Source: Botryococcus braunii
Taxonomy: Eukaryota > Chlorophyta > Trebouxiophyceae
Assembly (NCBI GenBank): GCA_002005505.1
Contig: KV908668.1
Span: 81,208-145,207, forward strand
Reading direction: 5' to 3'
Length of the DNA: 64,000 nucleotides
Under the pieces are notes generated by a model. It made no database searches, was not told the origin of the DNA, and saw only the letters and a program-made list of their open reading frames with translations. The first letter of the stretch is position 1. Each line of letters opens with the position of its first letter. A program made the position numbers and the translations under genes. Positions 1-11,518 of the stretch are shown one piece after another.

Positions 1-166
1 AAAGGCAAGTACGACTGTCTCAAAAACAAATCAAATATGCAAGAGCAAGCTTCAATTTGCATCAAACAGACAGGACTTCCATTCCGTGGCACAGGATTCG
101 GCCAACCAACGAATGACGAGTCTGTCGCCTCCAGCAGTTAAATACCTGACCGTGTTTGGCGCCCAA

Positions 167-190
167 GGGACTCGATAAAAGTCGAGTCCC
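167..190. other. LTR hairpin (GGGACTCGA arms)
   Basis: Perfect inverted repeat with 9-bp arms, GGGACTCGA and TCGAGTCCC, around a 6-nt loop. It recurs in the other Copia-A LTRs, for example near 1250, 22695, 29400, 34377 and 57240, so it is a family feature. Its role is unknown; an RNA structure or a protein-binding site are both possible. Confidence 0.8.
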
Positions 191-326
191 TGAAAGCTTC
201 TCACTCCAAAAGGTCCCTAATTGGTAATCCAATACGGATGATGTGTCCTAGACAAAATACCTAAAGGTCCCATTTTCTGTACCTAATTAAACACACTGAT
301 GTGGCCGCCTAAGAATTAGTTTGACT

Positions 327-350
327 GACCTCGAATACGTATTCGAGGTC
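327..350. other. 24-bp perfect palindrome in Copia-A LTR
   Basis: A perfect palindrome with half-site GACCTCGAATAC. In the LTRs of A2, A3 and A4 the same place has one mismatch (GAAGAC for GAATAC), so the perfect form is seen only in A0 and A1. A1 also has one extra base just before it. It could be a dimeric protein-binding site or a transcript hairpin. Confidence 0.8.
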
Positions 351-660
351 CCAAAAACAAATTCCACTGAGTGCCACGATGCTGTGTGAGTCAATGCAAA
401 GTTGTCCTAACCTCTTCGTGAAGTTACGTGAGGAAGACTGAAGTCTGTCAAGGAATTATGTCGCTTCACAGCCAAGTTCCTAGGACTAGCTGAGAGACAT
501 ATGCAGTAGTTTACACCTAAGGCACAACAGTGTCGTGCCGTCCAGGGCAGCCTGGCATGCACGACTGTTTTGCCTAGGATGAGTCAGAAGAATACCTCTG
601 AATAAGTCCAACAGTAATGCTCCCTAAGTAATTACCTGATCTAGGTCATTACCTACAACA

Positions 661-1737
661 CAATCTCATATACGCATAAATTACTTCTCACATCAGCTGG
701 TTTCATAGCATCGTCTCAGACATGTTCTGTGCCGGACCTGAGTCCGGCACACTCGTTCCCTTGACGACCTAACAGCACAGCTTAGCGACAGTCAACAAAA
801 TATCTAACCAAATAGGAATTATCTCATTAAATCACAACTACATCAATACCTGTAAGTCCGCAAAAGGATTTGTCAATGCACTGTAGAGGTTTCGTCAGTC
901 AGACCTCGACACACCTATTGCCCCAAGCATTACGATTTAGCCAGAGCAATGAGCAACATTGCAAATGCAGTGGTTATCAAATACATCATGCTATTCTATC
1001 CTCTGTCAAAGTGACAACGTACCCTTTGGCGCGACTGATACAGGTTCGACAGGAGCGCCTTCCCTTGCGGCAACCAAAAAGCAAGTGCGACTGTCTCAAA
1101 GACAAATCAAATATGCAATAGCAAGCTTCAACTTGTAGCAAACAGACAGGACTTCCATTCCGTGGCACATGATTCGGCCAACCAACGAATGACGAGTCTG
1201 TCGCCTCCAGCAGTTAAATACCTGACCGTGTTTGGCGCCCAAGGGACTCGATAAAAGTCGAGTCCCTGAAAGCTTCTCACTCCAAAAGGTCCCTAATTGG
1301 TAATCCAATACGGATGATGTGTCCTAGACAAAATACCTAAAGGTCCCATTTTCTGTACCTAATTAAACACACTGATGTGGCCGCCTAAGAATTAGTTTGA
1401 CTGACCCTCGAATACGTATTCGAGGTCCCAAAAACAAGTTCCACTGAGTGCCACGATGCTGTGTGAGTCAATGCAAAGTTGTCCAAACCTCTATGTGAAG
1501 TTACGTGAGGAAGACTGAGGTCTGTCAAGGAATTATGTCGCTTCACAGCCAAGTTCCTAGGACTAGCTGGAAGAACTATGCAGTAGTTTGCACCTAAGGC
1601 CCAACAGTGTTGTGCCGTCCAGGGCAGCCTGGCATGCACGACTTTTTTGCCTAGGATGAGTCAGAAGAATACCTCTGAATAAGTCCAACAGTAATGCTCC
1701 CTAAGTAATTACCTGATCTAGGTCATTACCTACAACA
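661..1737 (-). repeat. Copia-A 3' LTR of A1 (interrupted by A0)
   Basis: Begins abruptly in mid-LTR (CAATCTCATA), where A0 has inserted, and ends at 1737 with CTACAACA next to the A1 internal region. It contains the TGTGCCGGAC/GTCCGGCACA hairpin at 728-751. The following internal sequence reads, on the minus strand, AAGGGGAAG against the LTR start TGTTGTAGG. That is a polypurine tract placed correctly for plus-strand priming of a minus-strand element. Confidence 0.85.
728..751. other. Strong LTR hairpin (TGTGCCGGAC arms)
   Basis: Perfect inverted repeat with 10-bp arms, TGTGCCGGAC and GTCCGGCACA, and loop CTGA. It is found in every Copia-A LTR that covers this place (about 22183, 28886, 33291, 33862, 56731). 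At about 63624 it is damaged, like everything near the window end. On the minus strand it lies about 30 bp upstream of the TATAAAA motif. GC-rich tetraloop-like hairpin; function unknown. Confidence 0.8.
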
Positions 1738-1924
1738 CTTCCCCTTGGACGTTTCAGAGGTCCAGCTATTGTACTACTTCTCAGGCAACGCCCACTGTAG
1801 TACATGCTTCTGGGTCAGGCGTGCTTCGGGGGAGTTACTAGTGAAGGAGGTAGCTAATCTCCTCACCCTCCGCCTTTGCCCGTGGTCACTCGGTCGTGGT
1901 GAACACCAGCCGGAAAACAAGACG

Positions 1925-3499
1925 TCACTCGCGTGAAACGACACCAAGTGTATTGCGGTGAATCTTGAACAACACAGGGACGAGTGGTTCCGTAAAGATG
2001 TCCGCCACATTCTTCTGGGTGGGTACATACTTCACGTTTACGTCACCCTGAATGACAGCAGCACGTGCATGGTGAAATGCCACAGCAACATGCTTGGTGT
2101 ACTTGGAATTTACAAGATTCCGTAAATTCCGAACACACCCAGAGTTATCAATGAACAGAGGAGGTTTCCACACATCAACATGAATCTCCTCCAAGAAACC
2201 GCGAAGCCAGATGGCTTCTTTGACAGCATGACTAGCAGCTCGAAACTCTGATTCCACTGTTGATGTAGCAGTGGCACTTTGTTTCTTGCTGCCCCAAACA
2301 ACTGACCCACCATAAACTTGGAACACGAAACCTGTAGTGGATGCTCGCATATCTAGATCACCCGCATAGTCGGCATCGACATAACCCTCAAGAGGAGATG
2401 TGCCCCCACCAAGCTGGAGTGCAAGATCCCGAGTGTCCTTCAAATACCGGACCACTCGAAGACCTTCTTGCATATGTGCAGTGGTAGGTGTGCCTCTATA
2501 CCGTGAAAGAACCCCTACCGCATGAGCAATATCAGGACGTGTGGTATTAGCTAAATACAGAAGAGAGCCAATCAGCTCACAGTAACGATGCCCGGGCTCC
2601 AAAGCAACCCCAGCCCCATCAATGGGATTGGACTGAGTGGAGTGACTGGTGTGCACAAATGATTTACTCATGGGTGTGTCATAAGCCCGTGTGTCACCAC
2701 TAAGTCCAAAACTGTCCACCAATGCATCTATCTTCAGCCCACTACTCATCCACATCAGCTTCCGCTCTCGATCTCGAACAATCTGACATCCCAGGAAATC
2801 CTTGACTTCCCCAAGATCATGAATAGAGAACTCTTTCCCTATAGTCTCCTTAAAGGCCAATACACGTGGGAGAGCCTTTGACATGATCAGCATGTCGTCT
2901 ACAAAGAGAACCAAATACACAGGATCTTCCCCTGGAACATTTGACACATAGATTCCTGCATCTGACATGCATGCAGTAAATCCATGTTTAGCCAGTGTGG
3001 CATCAAGCGTATGATACCAGGCACGTGGAGCTTGTTTGAGGCCGTACAGAGCCTTACGCAAGCGACACACTTGGGGACCACCATTGTGAAATCCTGGAGG
3101 TTGGGTAACGTAAACCTCTTCCTCCAGATCCCCATTCAAAAAAGCCGTTTTTATATCGAGCTGATGAATTTCCATATCCTCAGCAGCTGCCTTACACAGA
3201 AGAACACGTCGAGCCCCAAAGCTACTGGTGGGTGCGAAGACTTCGTCCACATCAATACCCTGAATTTGACGACATCCTTGTGCAACAAGACGAGCTTTGT
3301 ACCTTATAACATTACCATGGGCATCGACTTTTACAGAATAGATCCAGTGAACTGGGATGACTTTCTTTCCTCTGGGTCTTTCAGTGTACTCAAAGCACTC
3401 ATGAGCATCGAGAGAGTTCTTCTCCTCGATCATGGCTTGTTCCCAAAACACCCACTGATCAGACATTCGTGCCTCACGATAGTTACTTGGTACAGGAAT
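1925..3499 (-). pseudogene. pol: A1 pol, reverse transcriptase and RNase H part
   Basis: C-terminal part of a copia Pol polyprotein. In protein order: RT_copia (RVT_2) with WIYSVKVD, DIKTAFLNG and ALYGLKQAPRAWY, the polymerase motif LFVDDMLI, then the copia RNase H with EGYVDADYAGD, STVESEFRA and ADIFTEPLVPV. The stop is at 1925-1927. Sister copies have FTKPLV where A1 has FTEPLV. The frame stays open up to the Gypsy-1 insertion at 3500, with the host copy of the target site GGAAT at 3495-3499. With no upstream half in the window, this is a dead fragment. RT would make cDNA from element RNA in cytoplasmic particles and RNase H would remove the template. Confidence 0.9.
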
Positions 3500-3948
3500 T
3501 TTAACGAAGTGAGACGTGAACTAAGATTTATAACAAGCTAAGCAAGGGTATCAGGCAAGGGTGACACCGAAGGTAGAAATCGAAGTTCCAATCCGTTACA
3601 AGTTCGCAGCCCTCCTCACGCAGGTCGTCCGAGTCTCCAAAGAACAATATATTATGACCAATAAAGATATTTCTAGATGCCTCCCTTGTAACAGAAAACC
3701 CAAAGACAATGATAACCACCCGAGTTCCTAGTCCACCTATGCGCGGATCCGGCTACGTCGTCCCTCTACGAGATGCTCTCGCGAGCATAACGATATGGAT
3801 GACGAGAGGAGACCCACTAGGATATTACAGTCATTTTCCTACACACAAGGACAACGAGATCTACTCGTATCCCAAAGGGCACGAAGAAACATGAACTACG
3901 CGCACATCCTACGTGAGACGCGTCGCGCTGACGCGGCACCTCACTACA
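3500..3948 (-). repeat. G1 3' LTR
   Basis: 449 bp, apparently identical to 9233-9681. The minus-strand start is TGTAGTGAGG and the end is CGTTAAA. The sequence inside it (3949 onward) is C-rich on the plus strand, giving the minus-strand polypurine tract AGGGGGGGAGTA directly before the LTR. Confidence 0.9.
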
Positions 3949-4630
3949 TACTCCCCCCCTTATTCCTGTGCGTCCCCGCGCAGAAGGCAGAGCGCAACAA
4001 CAAACAGACAAGGCAAACAAAGGAACAGAAAGACCTTCCAACATGCGGAGACTCAGACTTAGACCTACGGGCAACCCGCCTCCCGTGTTGCCAGACCCCA
4101 GCCGAATGCTGCGTATCGGGGTCCCCACCATAATGCAATAAGAACAAGGATCAGGCATGACTAACAGAACAAAAGACAAAACACTGAGAGAAAAACGAAA
4201 GTCCACATGATGAACAGCCAAAATGAGACACAAGGGCAGAGCTAAAAGTCCAGATGTCCAAAAGTCCAGAGTCCAAGGGGAGTCCAATTTCCACATATAG
4301 TCCAGTATTACGCCAGTATTGCACCATATTGATCAGGTGTGGTAGTGAAGTGAAAAGGCCATACACCTAATGTGCACAAAAATCTATCCAGGTAAGGGAC
4401 CCATGGTCAACCCTACCGGGTAAGGCAGCCTTACCCTAGCCTATCCAAAGTCCATATGGCCATACAGAGAGACCCCTCCAAGGAGGGCCAACCGGTCGAC
4501 GGGACCCTAAGGGTGGACCCTAGGAGTCGTGCCCTTGGGAGGCAATGGCGGGAGCCCGTGACTCTCTCTGTACTCTTCCACTTTCTTGTGGCAACAACGC
4601 GTGACCTGTGCAAGTTATTTCCAGCTATCC
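3949..4630 (-). other. G1 3' non-coding region with possible chromodomain remnant
   Basis: No convincing protein in 3949-4630. It starts with the polypurine tract and is otherwise unique in this window. Just inside it and the end of the pol frame (about 4640-4715, minus) a short open stretch reads like the acidic end of a chromodomain, with NEDSW. This suggests that an internal deletion joined the start of the integrase core to the element's far 3' end. The remnant reading is tentative; no aromatic cage is recognisable. Confidence 0.4.
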
Positions 4631-7600
4631 TCATTTGGCTCGTTCGGATCGTCCAGAGTGCGGCCGCGTTCGCCAGTGAGTGGCTTGTGATCCACAATGC
4701 CACCACACCCGGGATCCACGATACATCCACACCCATGTCCTTAACAATTGTGCTAGAGTATAAGCATCAGCATTCATGGTTGTAGCAGCAAAATGAGCAC
4801 ACTTGCTAAGCCTATCCACAACAACCCAAATCGCATCATGTCCACTTGGGGTCTTTGGGAGGTTGGTAATAAAGTCCATAGACACACTTTGCCACTTCCT
4901 TGCTGGTATTTGTAAGGGGTGAAGAAGACCAGCAGGCAAAGTATTCCGAGCCTTGACTCGTTGACAAGAGTCACAATGAGCAACATAGGCTTTGACATCC
5001 TCATACATTCCCGGCCAATACCATTCCCTTGTTACAAGCTCGTACATGCGAGTTACTCCAGGGTGACCAACATGAGGTGGATCATGTAAAGCTTCCAAAA
5101 TTTCACGTCGTAGGTTCTCCACGACAAGTTCCCCATCTTTCCTTTCCTCAAACAATGCAGGAACATATTTCCGTCCATTCCTCTCCCAAAAGCCTCCCTT
5201 TAGACTAACCTTCCTTCTATTCGCACGCGCTGCCAACCACGGATCGTATGTGTAAGCCTTCTCAAGTTTGCCAAGTAGGGATTCGTACCCATCGGTCTCG
5301 CGGGTAAGCTCACTCGGGCTGGCCAACCCGATTTGCTCCATCGTGCCGAGGGAGCTTGGGGTCTCGTGAGCGGGCCCCGGGAGCGTGACCTTGGGGACCT
5401 TGCGGACCCGAGCTGTGAGGGTACCCTCGACATCCCGGCTGGAGGGGGTGAGGGAGTCCGGACTGGTGCGCCGACGCTTGCGCCGGAGGGCAGCCCCGGC
5501 CACAGCAGCCCCATTGTCCCTCCCCCCAGGTCCAGGGTGTTGAGTGAAGTGACACCTGGAGAGCGGATCCGCAATGTTGGTCTTGCCCGGTTCCCATACC
5601 CATTCAATCTCAAACTCCTGCAGGCGCTCGGCCCACCGAGCCCTCCGAGGACTAAGCCCCACCTGTTGACCCAAGAAGGTGTTGCACTTGTGATCCGTCA
5701 CCACCGTTACTGGCTTACCTAACAAATAACATCTCCATTCCGTGAGAGCATACACTACAGCCAATAACTCCCGTTCCGTGGCACTGTAGTTCCTCTCGCT
5801 TGCTCCCAACTTTTTACTGAAATACGCACAAACCTTTCCATCTTGAAATAGCACAGCTCCCACGCCGTAATCGCATGCATCGCACACTACCTTAAATGGC
5901 CGACGTACGTCCGGGAGTGTTAAGATAGGGGCACTTACCAAAGCTTCCTTTATGTTGTCAAATGCTTCCTGTTGTTCCTGTCCCCACTTCCAAGGTGCTT
6001 TTGCCCCAGAGAGAGCTGTCAATGGGGTTGCCAGGATACTGTAGTTCTGAATAAACTTTCGAAAGTAATTAGACAACCCAAGAAACCTCCTAACTTCCGT
6101 TACGTTTGTGGGCGTAGGCCACTCCTGCACCACCTTGACTTTATCCATATCCACTTCCAACCCATTTTCCCCAATGATGTGTCCCAAGTATTTCAATTGT
6201 TTCTCAAAGAAAGAGCATTTGACAAGTTTTGCCAGGAGTTGGTGTTCGCGTAGACGGGTGAAAACTCTGTCCAACTGCAGAAGGTGCTCCTCTTCCGTTT
6301 TGCTATAAATGAGCACATCATCCAAGTATACAACCACAAAGCCTTCCCTTAATAAGTCGTGAAAAACCTCATTCATAAGCCGTTGAAATGTCGCGGGCGC
6401 GTTGGTCAAACCAAAGGGAAGTACAAGAAATTCGTACAAGCCAAAAGGGGTCCTGAAGGCAGTTTCAGGCACATCCTCCTTGCGAGTCGCACTTGATGGT
6501 ACCCAGACAACAAGTCCAAGCTCGAAAACACCTTGGCTCCCTTAAGCCTATCCAACAGATCGTCAATTCTGGGGAGAGGGTACCTATCCGAGATGGTAAT
6601 TTTATTCAGGGGACGGTAGTCTATTACCATACGCAAACTTCCATCCTTCTTTCTAACAAACAAAACAGGTGATGCAAATGGTGAGCAACTTGGCCTGATC
6701 AATCCCAATTTTAACAACTCATCAACCGTTTTTTCGCATTCCGCAAGCTCACTTGGAGCAAGACGGTACGCGGGCCTATTGGGGGGCCGATGTCCTTCTT
6801 CCAAATTTATTGTGTGAAAAACTTCCCGCTCCGGGGGTAACCCCGGGAGTTGTTTTGCAAACAAGTCCTCATTTGCAAGTAACAAGTCTTTCAGGGCCTG
6901 TGGCTTGCCTTCCAACATGTCATTTATTTGATGAGTGAAAGTCATACCGGTACTACTGGGGGGTTTTGTGACGACGGGGGTGTCGTCCATAGATTTGTCG
7001 GTGTCCGCCAGGTCGGCCTCACTTGAGGCGTCCTCCCCGGTGATGTCCACCAGTTCAGCCTGCTCATTCACAAGCACAGTATACAAACAAACCTTCCAAA
7101 CATCTTGTCCCTTCCATCCTTTTCCATTCCTATCCTTCCTTCCTTCCTTCCTCTCTTGTGCTTGTAAACCCCAAACAAGTTTTGGCCCCACTGGCAACGA
7201 TGAATTTGCGTGTTTTAGGGTGACCCACTTCCCATTATGTCTAAATTGAGCAGCCTTTACACAAAAATCAATTGAGACTCCTCTTTCTTCCATCCAGTCC
7301 TGCCCCAAAATCATGTCTACCCCATCAATCATGGCAGGGCTTACAATGAAGTTGTGACGGGAAGTTATACCAGGCTTGAGTGTAAACGACACATCTACCG
7401 TTCCTTTCGTATCGGACACACTTCCATCAGCAAGAGTCACGGATATGCATGCGGGTTTGTATCGCACCCCTAGCCCTTGCAAAGTATCACTTTTAATAAA
7501 CGAATGAGATGCCCCACTATCAAACAACACTGAAAGGATTTTCCCCTTAACATTCGCCGGAAAGGTCATAGCTAGCGGAGAGTCAGTAGTAACACTTCCC

Positions 7601-7935
7601 ATGGTGAGTGTGGGTCTTGGGGGAACCACACAACATACAAAAGAGAATGGGTATACACTAGTTTGACCATTCATGTCCACCGCCTGTCCCTTCCTTCCTG
7701 AACACACTTCCACAATCCTTCCTTGCATACGGTGAGCATAGAGACTCTTACTTTTCCAAGTTTTCCTTCCCACAATGAAACAACAAGTGAGGGACGGGTT
7801 GCACCTTTGTTCCCATAAAAACTTAGAAATCTCGGATTCAGCCTTCCTAACATTAGGCACCACAAGGTTCACACCTTCCTTTCCCAATTTGGAGGCCACA
7901 AGAGAGTGCAAAACATGCAAGCAAGTGGCATCCAT
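4631..7935 (-). pseudogene. pol: G1 pol: protease, RT, RNase H, truncated integrase
   Basis: Two overlapping frames, 6406-7935 and 4631-6472. The first holds a retropepsin ([10 protein letters not shown] around residue 137) and the N-terminal RT ([22 protein letters not shown]). The second continues RT with [11 protein letters not shown] and the catalytic VVYLDDVLI, then RNase H (VVTDHKCN), then the integrase zinc domain (VGHPGV...HCDSCQRVKA) and the first core Asp (SVSMDFITNLPK). After NADAYTLAQLL the protein turns into unrelated sequence and stops, so the second Asp and the Glu of integrase are missing. A 1-2 nt loss near 6485 breaks the frame. Gypsy-2 is a close relative and shows what is missing. 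Without an integrase core it cannot integrate its own cDNA. Confidence 0.9.
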
Positions 7936-7939
7936 GGCT

Positions 7940-9090
7940 TCAGAATTTACTTTGGAGGATTATGCCCCGCCCTTTTCCCTTCCAATGTGCTCCCCGGCCA
8001 CCACGGCCCTTCCACTGCCCACCTCGAGCTTGATTAGAGGGGAAAGGAGGAGGTGGGGGCAATTGACTGTCGCGCCTGCTCTTCCTTTGCAAGTAGTCCC
8101 GCTTGGCCTGACATTGCCATTGCTCGTGACCAAAGTTTTTGCAGAAATAACACTGGCGCTCAGAGGGGACGCTTGTCCGAGAATCTAACTTCCCACCAAC
8201 GTTGTGTCCGACGGCTCCAAGCACAGGCCCTGGGTGAATCCCGGAAAGTATGCCGGCGTGCTTGTTGGAGTCCTCTTCACAACGTTGAGAACCTTCCTTC
8301 CTTCCTGTCCCCTCAGCATCCCCCCTGATTTTAAGTTGCTTTCATATTGCACCACATAAGTGCACAATGAGTCGAGGCTTGTGAACCTGACACCAGTTTG
8401 AGGGTTAACTGTGCAAGCAACTCTAATAGGAGCATTCAGGCCTTTGAGAAACATATATATTTTATCATTTTCGCAGATGTCATGTTCGGTTTCTACATCA
8501 CTCAACAAGGAAATAAACCTTTCTATGTATCTTTCAACGCTTTCTTGCCCTTGATAAACATGGTCTAATTTCTGCCGGGCAGCCATAACCAAATCTGTAG
8601 AGTCGTATCGATTTCCCATAAAATTTTTAAAGTCTTCCCATGTTGGCTCTGTTTGACCTCCTTCCCTTTCCTTCCTTTTGAGGTATGTCCCCCACACCTT
8701 TGTAGGTCGCTCCTCCATACATTGCAGCGCGACTGCCACCCACTTGTCCCTTGACACATTTGAAATGTTCACATATGATTCCACCTTACTAGCAAAGAAT
8801 TGGAAGCTTCCTCTTTTTCCTGTAAACATGGCTGGTGTAGGCACACGCACGACGTTAGTGGTGGATGACGTCCGCTTGGATGCTCGTTCTCCCTCCAAGG
8901 CCTCAATCCGCTTCAATAACCGTAGAATTAGGGATTTAGTCTTATTTTTCTTCAAGGGTGTCTTCAAAGGAGTGGGTTTGGGTTTCGTTTTGGGTGTGGT
9001 CGGTTTGGGCGATGGGGCCAGATGCAATTCCGTTTCGGACTCTTCCAAAAGATCATCGACTTCAATACCTTCCTTTTCCAAACCTTCCAA
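7940..9090 (-). pseudogene. gag: G1 gag
   Basis: Retrotransposon Gag of the Ty3/gypsy type. It opens with Lys/Pro-rich and charged sequence, then the retrotrans_gag core (KWVAVALQCMEERPTKVW, TWEDFKNFMGNRYDSTD, VERYIERFISLLSDVE), and ends with one zinc knuckle, CYFCKNFGHEQWQC (C-X2-C-X4-H-X4-C). The frame shifts near 8205-8225, so the core and the knuckle lie in different frames. Pol starts in another frame just after the gag stop at 7940. Gag builds the particle and packages RNA. Gypsy-2 gag is clearly homologous (MEERPTKVW, YDSTD and YIERF shared). Confidence 0.88.
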
Positions 9091-9219
9091 AATTTCTTTC
9101 TCTTTAAGGGGGAGACCGGAGTACTTTTTTTTCCTTTCCGTTTAACCGCCATCATATCAATGGAACAATGCAATTACAACCTTCCCTACGTCTCCCTTCG
9201 GTTCGAGGCTCTAACCGCC

Positions 9220-9231
9220 TCGCCGATACCA
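9220..9231 (-). promoter_or_regulatory. G1 primer-binding site
   Basis: Minus strand TGGTATCGGCGA, one base from the LTR. It is complementary to a tRNA 3' end, TCGCCGATACCA. The same 12-mer sits beside the 5' LTRs of G2, B1, B2 and B3. Confidence 0.85.
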
Positions 9232-9232
9232 A

Positions 9233-9681
9233 TTTAACGAAGTGAGACGTGAACTAAGATTTATAACAAGCTAAGCAAGGGTATCAGGCAAGGGTGACAC
9301 CGAAGGTAGAAATCGAAGTTCCAATCCGTTACAAGTTCGCAGCCCTCCTCACGCAGGTCGTCCGAGTCTCCAAAGAACAATATATTATGACCAATAAAGA
9401 TATTTCTAGATGCCTCCCTTGTAACAGAAAACCCAAAGACAATGATAACCACCCGAGTTCCTAGTCCACCTATGCGCGGATCCGGCTACGTCGTCCCTCT
9501 ACGAGATGCTCTCGCGAGCATAACGATATGGATGACGAGAGGAGACCCACTAGGATATTACAGTCATTTTCCTACACACAAGGACAACGAGATCTACTCG
9601 TATCCCAAAGGGCACGAAGAAACATGAACTACGCGCACATCCTACGTGAGACGCGTCGCGCTGACGCGGCACCTCACTACA
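9233..9681 (-). repeat. G1 5' LTR
   Basis: 449 bp, apparently identical to 3500-3948. It is followed by the target duplication GGAAT and the resumed A1 sequence. Confidence 0.9.
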
Positions 9682-10389
9682 GGAATCTTGCTAAATCTCA
9701 CTCCTGCAGGACTAGCAAGGCAAGCACGTAGAAAAGCAATACTGGCAGGTTCACTGGCATCCCCTCCTGAATCCGCGGTACGGAACACACATGAAGGCAT
9801 CTCCCCACTGGGTTCTGCCCCATCTTGCTCATGCAAAATGTCTCTAACAATCCTGGCAGATCCTGCCCATGGATTGTCTGAGCTCTGTCTTGTGGCAGAT
9901 GGCAGATTATCAAAGAATGCAACCTTGCCTCTGGATCTCATCTGACCCACTACTCTCCGTGCTTCCTGACTCCCGCTCTCATCTTCTCTCACAGCAGCAG
10001 CAGTTATCATCTCTTCATGTTCACATACCATCTCAGAATGGTCCACTGCGTCATGCACATTGCTAACTCGAAGTCGAGTTTCACGATCAGATTCACATTT
10101 TGCATTAACAAGCCTCCCTACAGCCTCATCACGTACATGCATAGCAACAGCATTGTCATCGCTACACTGATCAACAGCACTTGAATCACCCTCCACTGCA
10201 GAGTCAGTGTCAACTCCAGTACCCCTCCCAGTACATTCCGCTTCTCCTGCTTCCCCTACGTCTCCTGCTTCCCCTGGTTCCCTGGACGTTGTAATCCCCC
10301 CTTCTTCTGTACTGGTGTCATCATGTACAGTGACGGTGGTAGGAGCTTCATCAGCAGCTTCGATCCCAGCCTGCTCTGTGATGTCACCA
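9682..10389 (-). pseudogene. pol: A1 pol, linker between integrase and RT
   Basis: Continuation of A1 on the far side of Gypsy-1. It starts with the second copy of GGAAT (9682-9686) and is colinear with A4 59425-60126. It encodes the low-complexity, acidic, Ser/Glu-rich spacer that lies between integrase and RT in this family, for example residues like SATRQSSDNPWAGSARIV near the RT side. No catalytic motif is present. It ends at TGATGTCACCA, where B1 inserts. Confidence 0.85.
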
Positions 10390-11166
10390 TGTTGGCAAAG
10401 ACATCTTTTATTGGACGTATAATGTCTTAGCATAAGTTGCATGTTCGTATGAACCTTAGTTTATGGCCCTACAATAATGAACAGTTATTTTACTTTGCAA
10501 TATTTGGGTTTTTCCGTAAAATCCGGAGGTTCTTAGAGATACGGATGTTTTAGGACGACAACGGATGTTTCGGACTCTTGTTAATTCGGTCGATTTCGAA
10601 GTACGAGTCGATCGGACACGTACAATAAACAATTGGCTGCAAAGTGTACTTGTTTTAAAGTACGATCAGTTATTTCAGGAATGAGTCGACGAGGCCGATC
10701 GACAAGGCGTAGAAGTATTTCTGTCCATAAGTGTCGACGGAGCTGATCGACTGGGCCGATCGACGCGGCATATAGCATTCTGGCAAGTAGTATTCTGTCA
10801 ATAGGAATCTGTTTTGCACGGTTCAACGATTCTAGGTGGATAAAGGGGTAGAGACAGAGTCGTATCCTCAGACATTCGATTGCTGTCTCCGGTGCCTCAA
10901 GTCGGACCTCTGTATTTCCGTTTGGCACCGTCCTTTGCCTGCATTAACTCAGCTGTCGCTTGCTATGCAGGTGTGTTTAGTTGTTTCGAGCTTTATTGTA
11001 TAGTTTGATATATGTAATAGACATTCGATTGCTGTCTCCGGTGCCTCAAGTCGGACCTCTGTATTTCCGTTTGGCACCGTCCTTTGCCTGCATTAACTCA
11101 GCTGTCGCTTGCTATGCAGGAATCCTGAAACTGTTTTTGATCAAATTGACATCAAATAATCGAATA
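10390..11166 (+). repeat. B1 5' LTR, long form
   Basis: Starts TGTTGGCAAAG and ends CGAATA directly against the PBS. It is 777 bp because it carries a second copy of a roughly 100-bp block (AGACATTCGATTGC through CTATGCAGG), joined by a linker with TTTAGTTGTTTCGAGC. B2 has the 628-bp form without it. It also has several TCGATCGG-type motifs (around 10610-10780). Confidence 0.9.
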
Positions 11167-11178
11167 TGGTATCGGCGA
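11167..11178 (+). promoter_or_regulatory. B1 primer-binding site
   Basis: TGGTATCGGCGA immediately after the LTR, with no spacer. Same 12-mer as in G1, G2, B2 and B3. Confidence 0.85.
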
Positions 11179-11518
11179 CACCGTTTGGTGTCGATACTGG
11201 TCACTGCTCCCGCCAGCAGCGAGGAGAATAATACGCATACAACTATTTGCAAGCTTCAGCAAGTCTCCAGAAATTCACGCCCATTTCTCTGCTTTCAACG
11301 AAGTTGTTTGTAGTGTCTTGGGTTAAACCGATCGGGTGGAACTTCGGGTTGCTGGATTGTCTCGCTGGAAAGGCACTTGTGTTGATCCAGTAGTGAGAGA
11401 CAATTGGATGTATTGGCTGTTGGGATCTGGTGGTTGTGGAATATCTGTTTAAAGTGCAAGCAAGTTTGTTTTCCTTATAATCTTTCTTTGCCAGTTGCCC
11501 GTCAAGGCTTCTGGAATA
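11179..11518 (+). other. B1 5' leader
   Basis: 340 bp between the PBS and the first ATG of gag. No open frame of note. It contains an inverted pair, GACACCGTTTGGTGTC, just after the PBS (about 11176-11191), which could form a small hairpin in the RNA. The same leader is present in B2 (19218-19557) and B3 (54533-54872). Confidence 0.6.

Larger units (their letters stand above)
1..660 (-). repeat. Copia-A LTR, partial (element A0)
   Basis: Right-hand part of a Copia-A LTR, cut off by the window start. It ends at 660 with CCTACAACA, the outer end of the family's LTR. It then runs directly into the middle of a second Copia-A LTR (from 661), not into an internal region. In minus-strand terms this is the 5' LTR of an element extending left of the window, or a solo LTR, inserted into the 3' LTR of A1. 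The expected target duplication on the right is CAATC (661-665); its partner is outside the window. It carries the family hairpins at 167-190 and 327-350. Confidence 0.8.
3500..9681 (-). mobile_element. Ty3/gypsy element Gypsy-1 (G1)
   Basis: A 6182-bp element with 449-bp LTRs that look identical by eye, flanked by a 5-bp duplication GGAAT (3495-3499 and 9682-9686). The host sequence is continuous across it when compared with A2 and A4. The order on the minus strand is LTR, PBS, gag, protease, RT, RNase H, start of integrase, then LTR, as in Ty3/gypsy. Integrase is cut after its first catalytic Asp, and there are frameshifts in gag and pol. The left terminus reads TTTAACG, so the LTR ends in AAA rather than CA. 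Identical LTRs mean a recent insertion despite the defects. Confidence 0.92.
661..10389 (-). mobile_element. Ty1/copia element Copia-A copy A1, interrupted
   Basis: Fragment of a minus-strand Copia-A element: 3' LTR (661-1737), RNase H and RT (1925-3499), then the RT-proximal linker (9682-10389). The body is split by Gypsy-1 at 3500-9681. It stops at 10389, where Copia-B B1 begins. By comparison with A4 the next bases should be those found at 60127 onward, but that 5' half of A1 (integrase, protease, gag, 5' LTR) is not found on the other side of B1. Either a rearrangement removed it or it lies beyond the window. Confidence 0.85.

Noticed and set aside
2984..3541. Plus-strand ORF of 185 codons, repeated in A2 and A4
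   Set aside because: It lies exactly opposite the RT coding sequence and is conserved only because RT is. No domain and no promoter of its own.
3949..4630. A captured host gene in Gypsy-1
   Set aside because: The open frames are short and lack domains; the region is better explained as the element's 3' end after a deletion.
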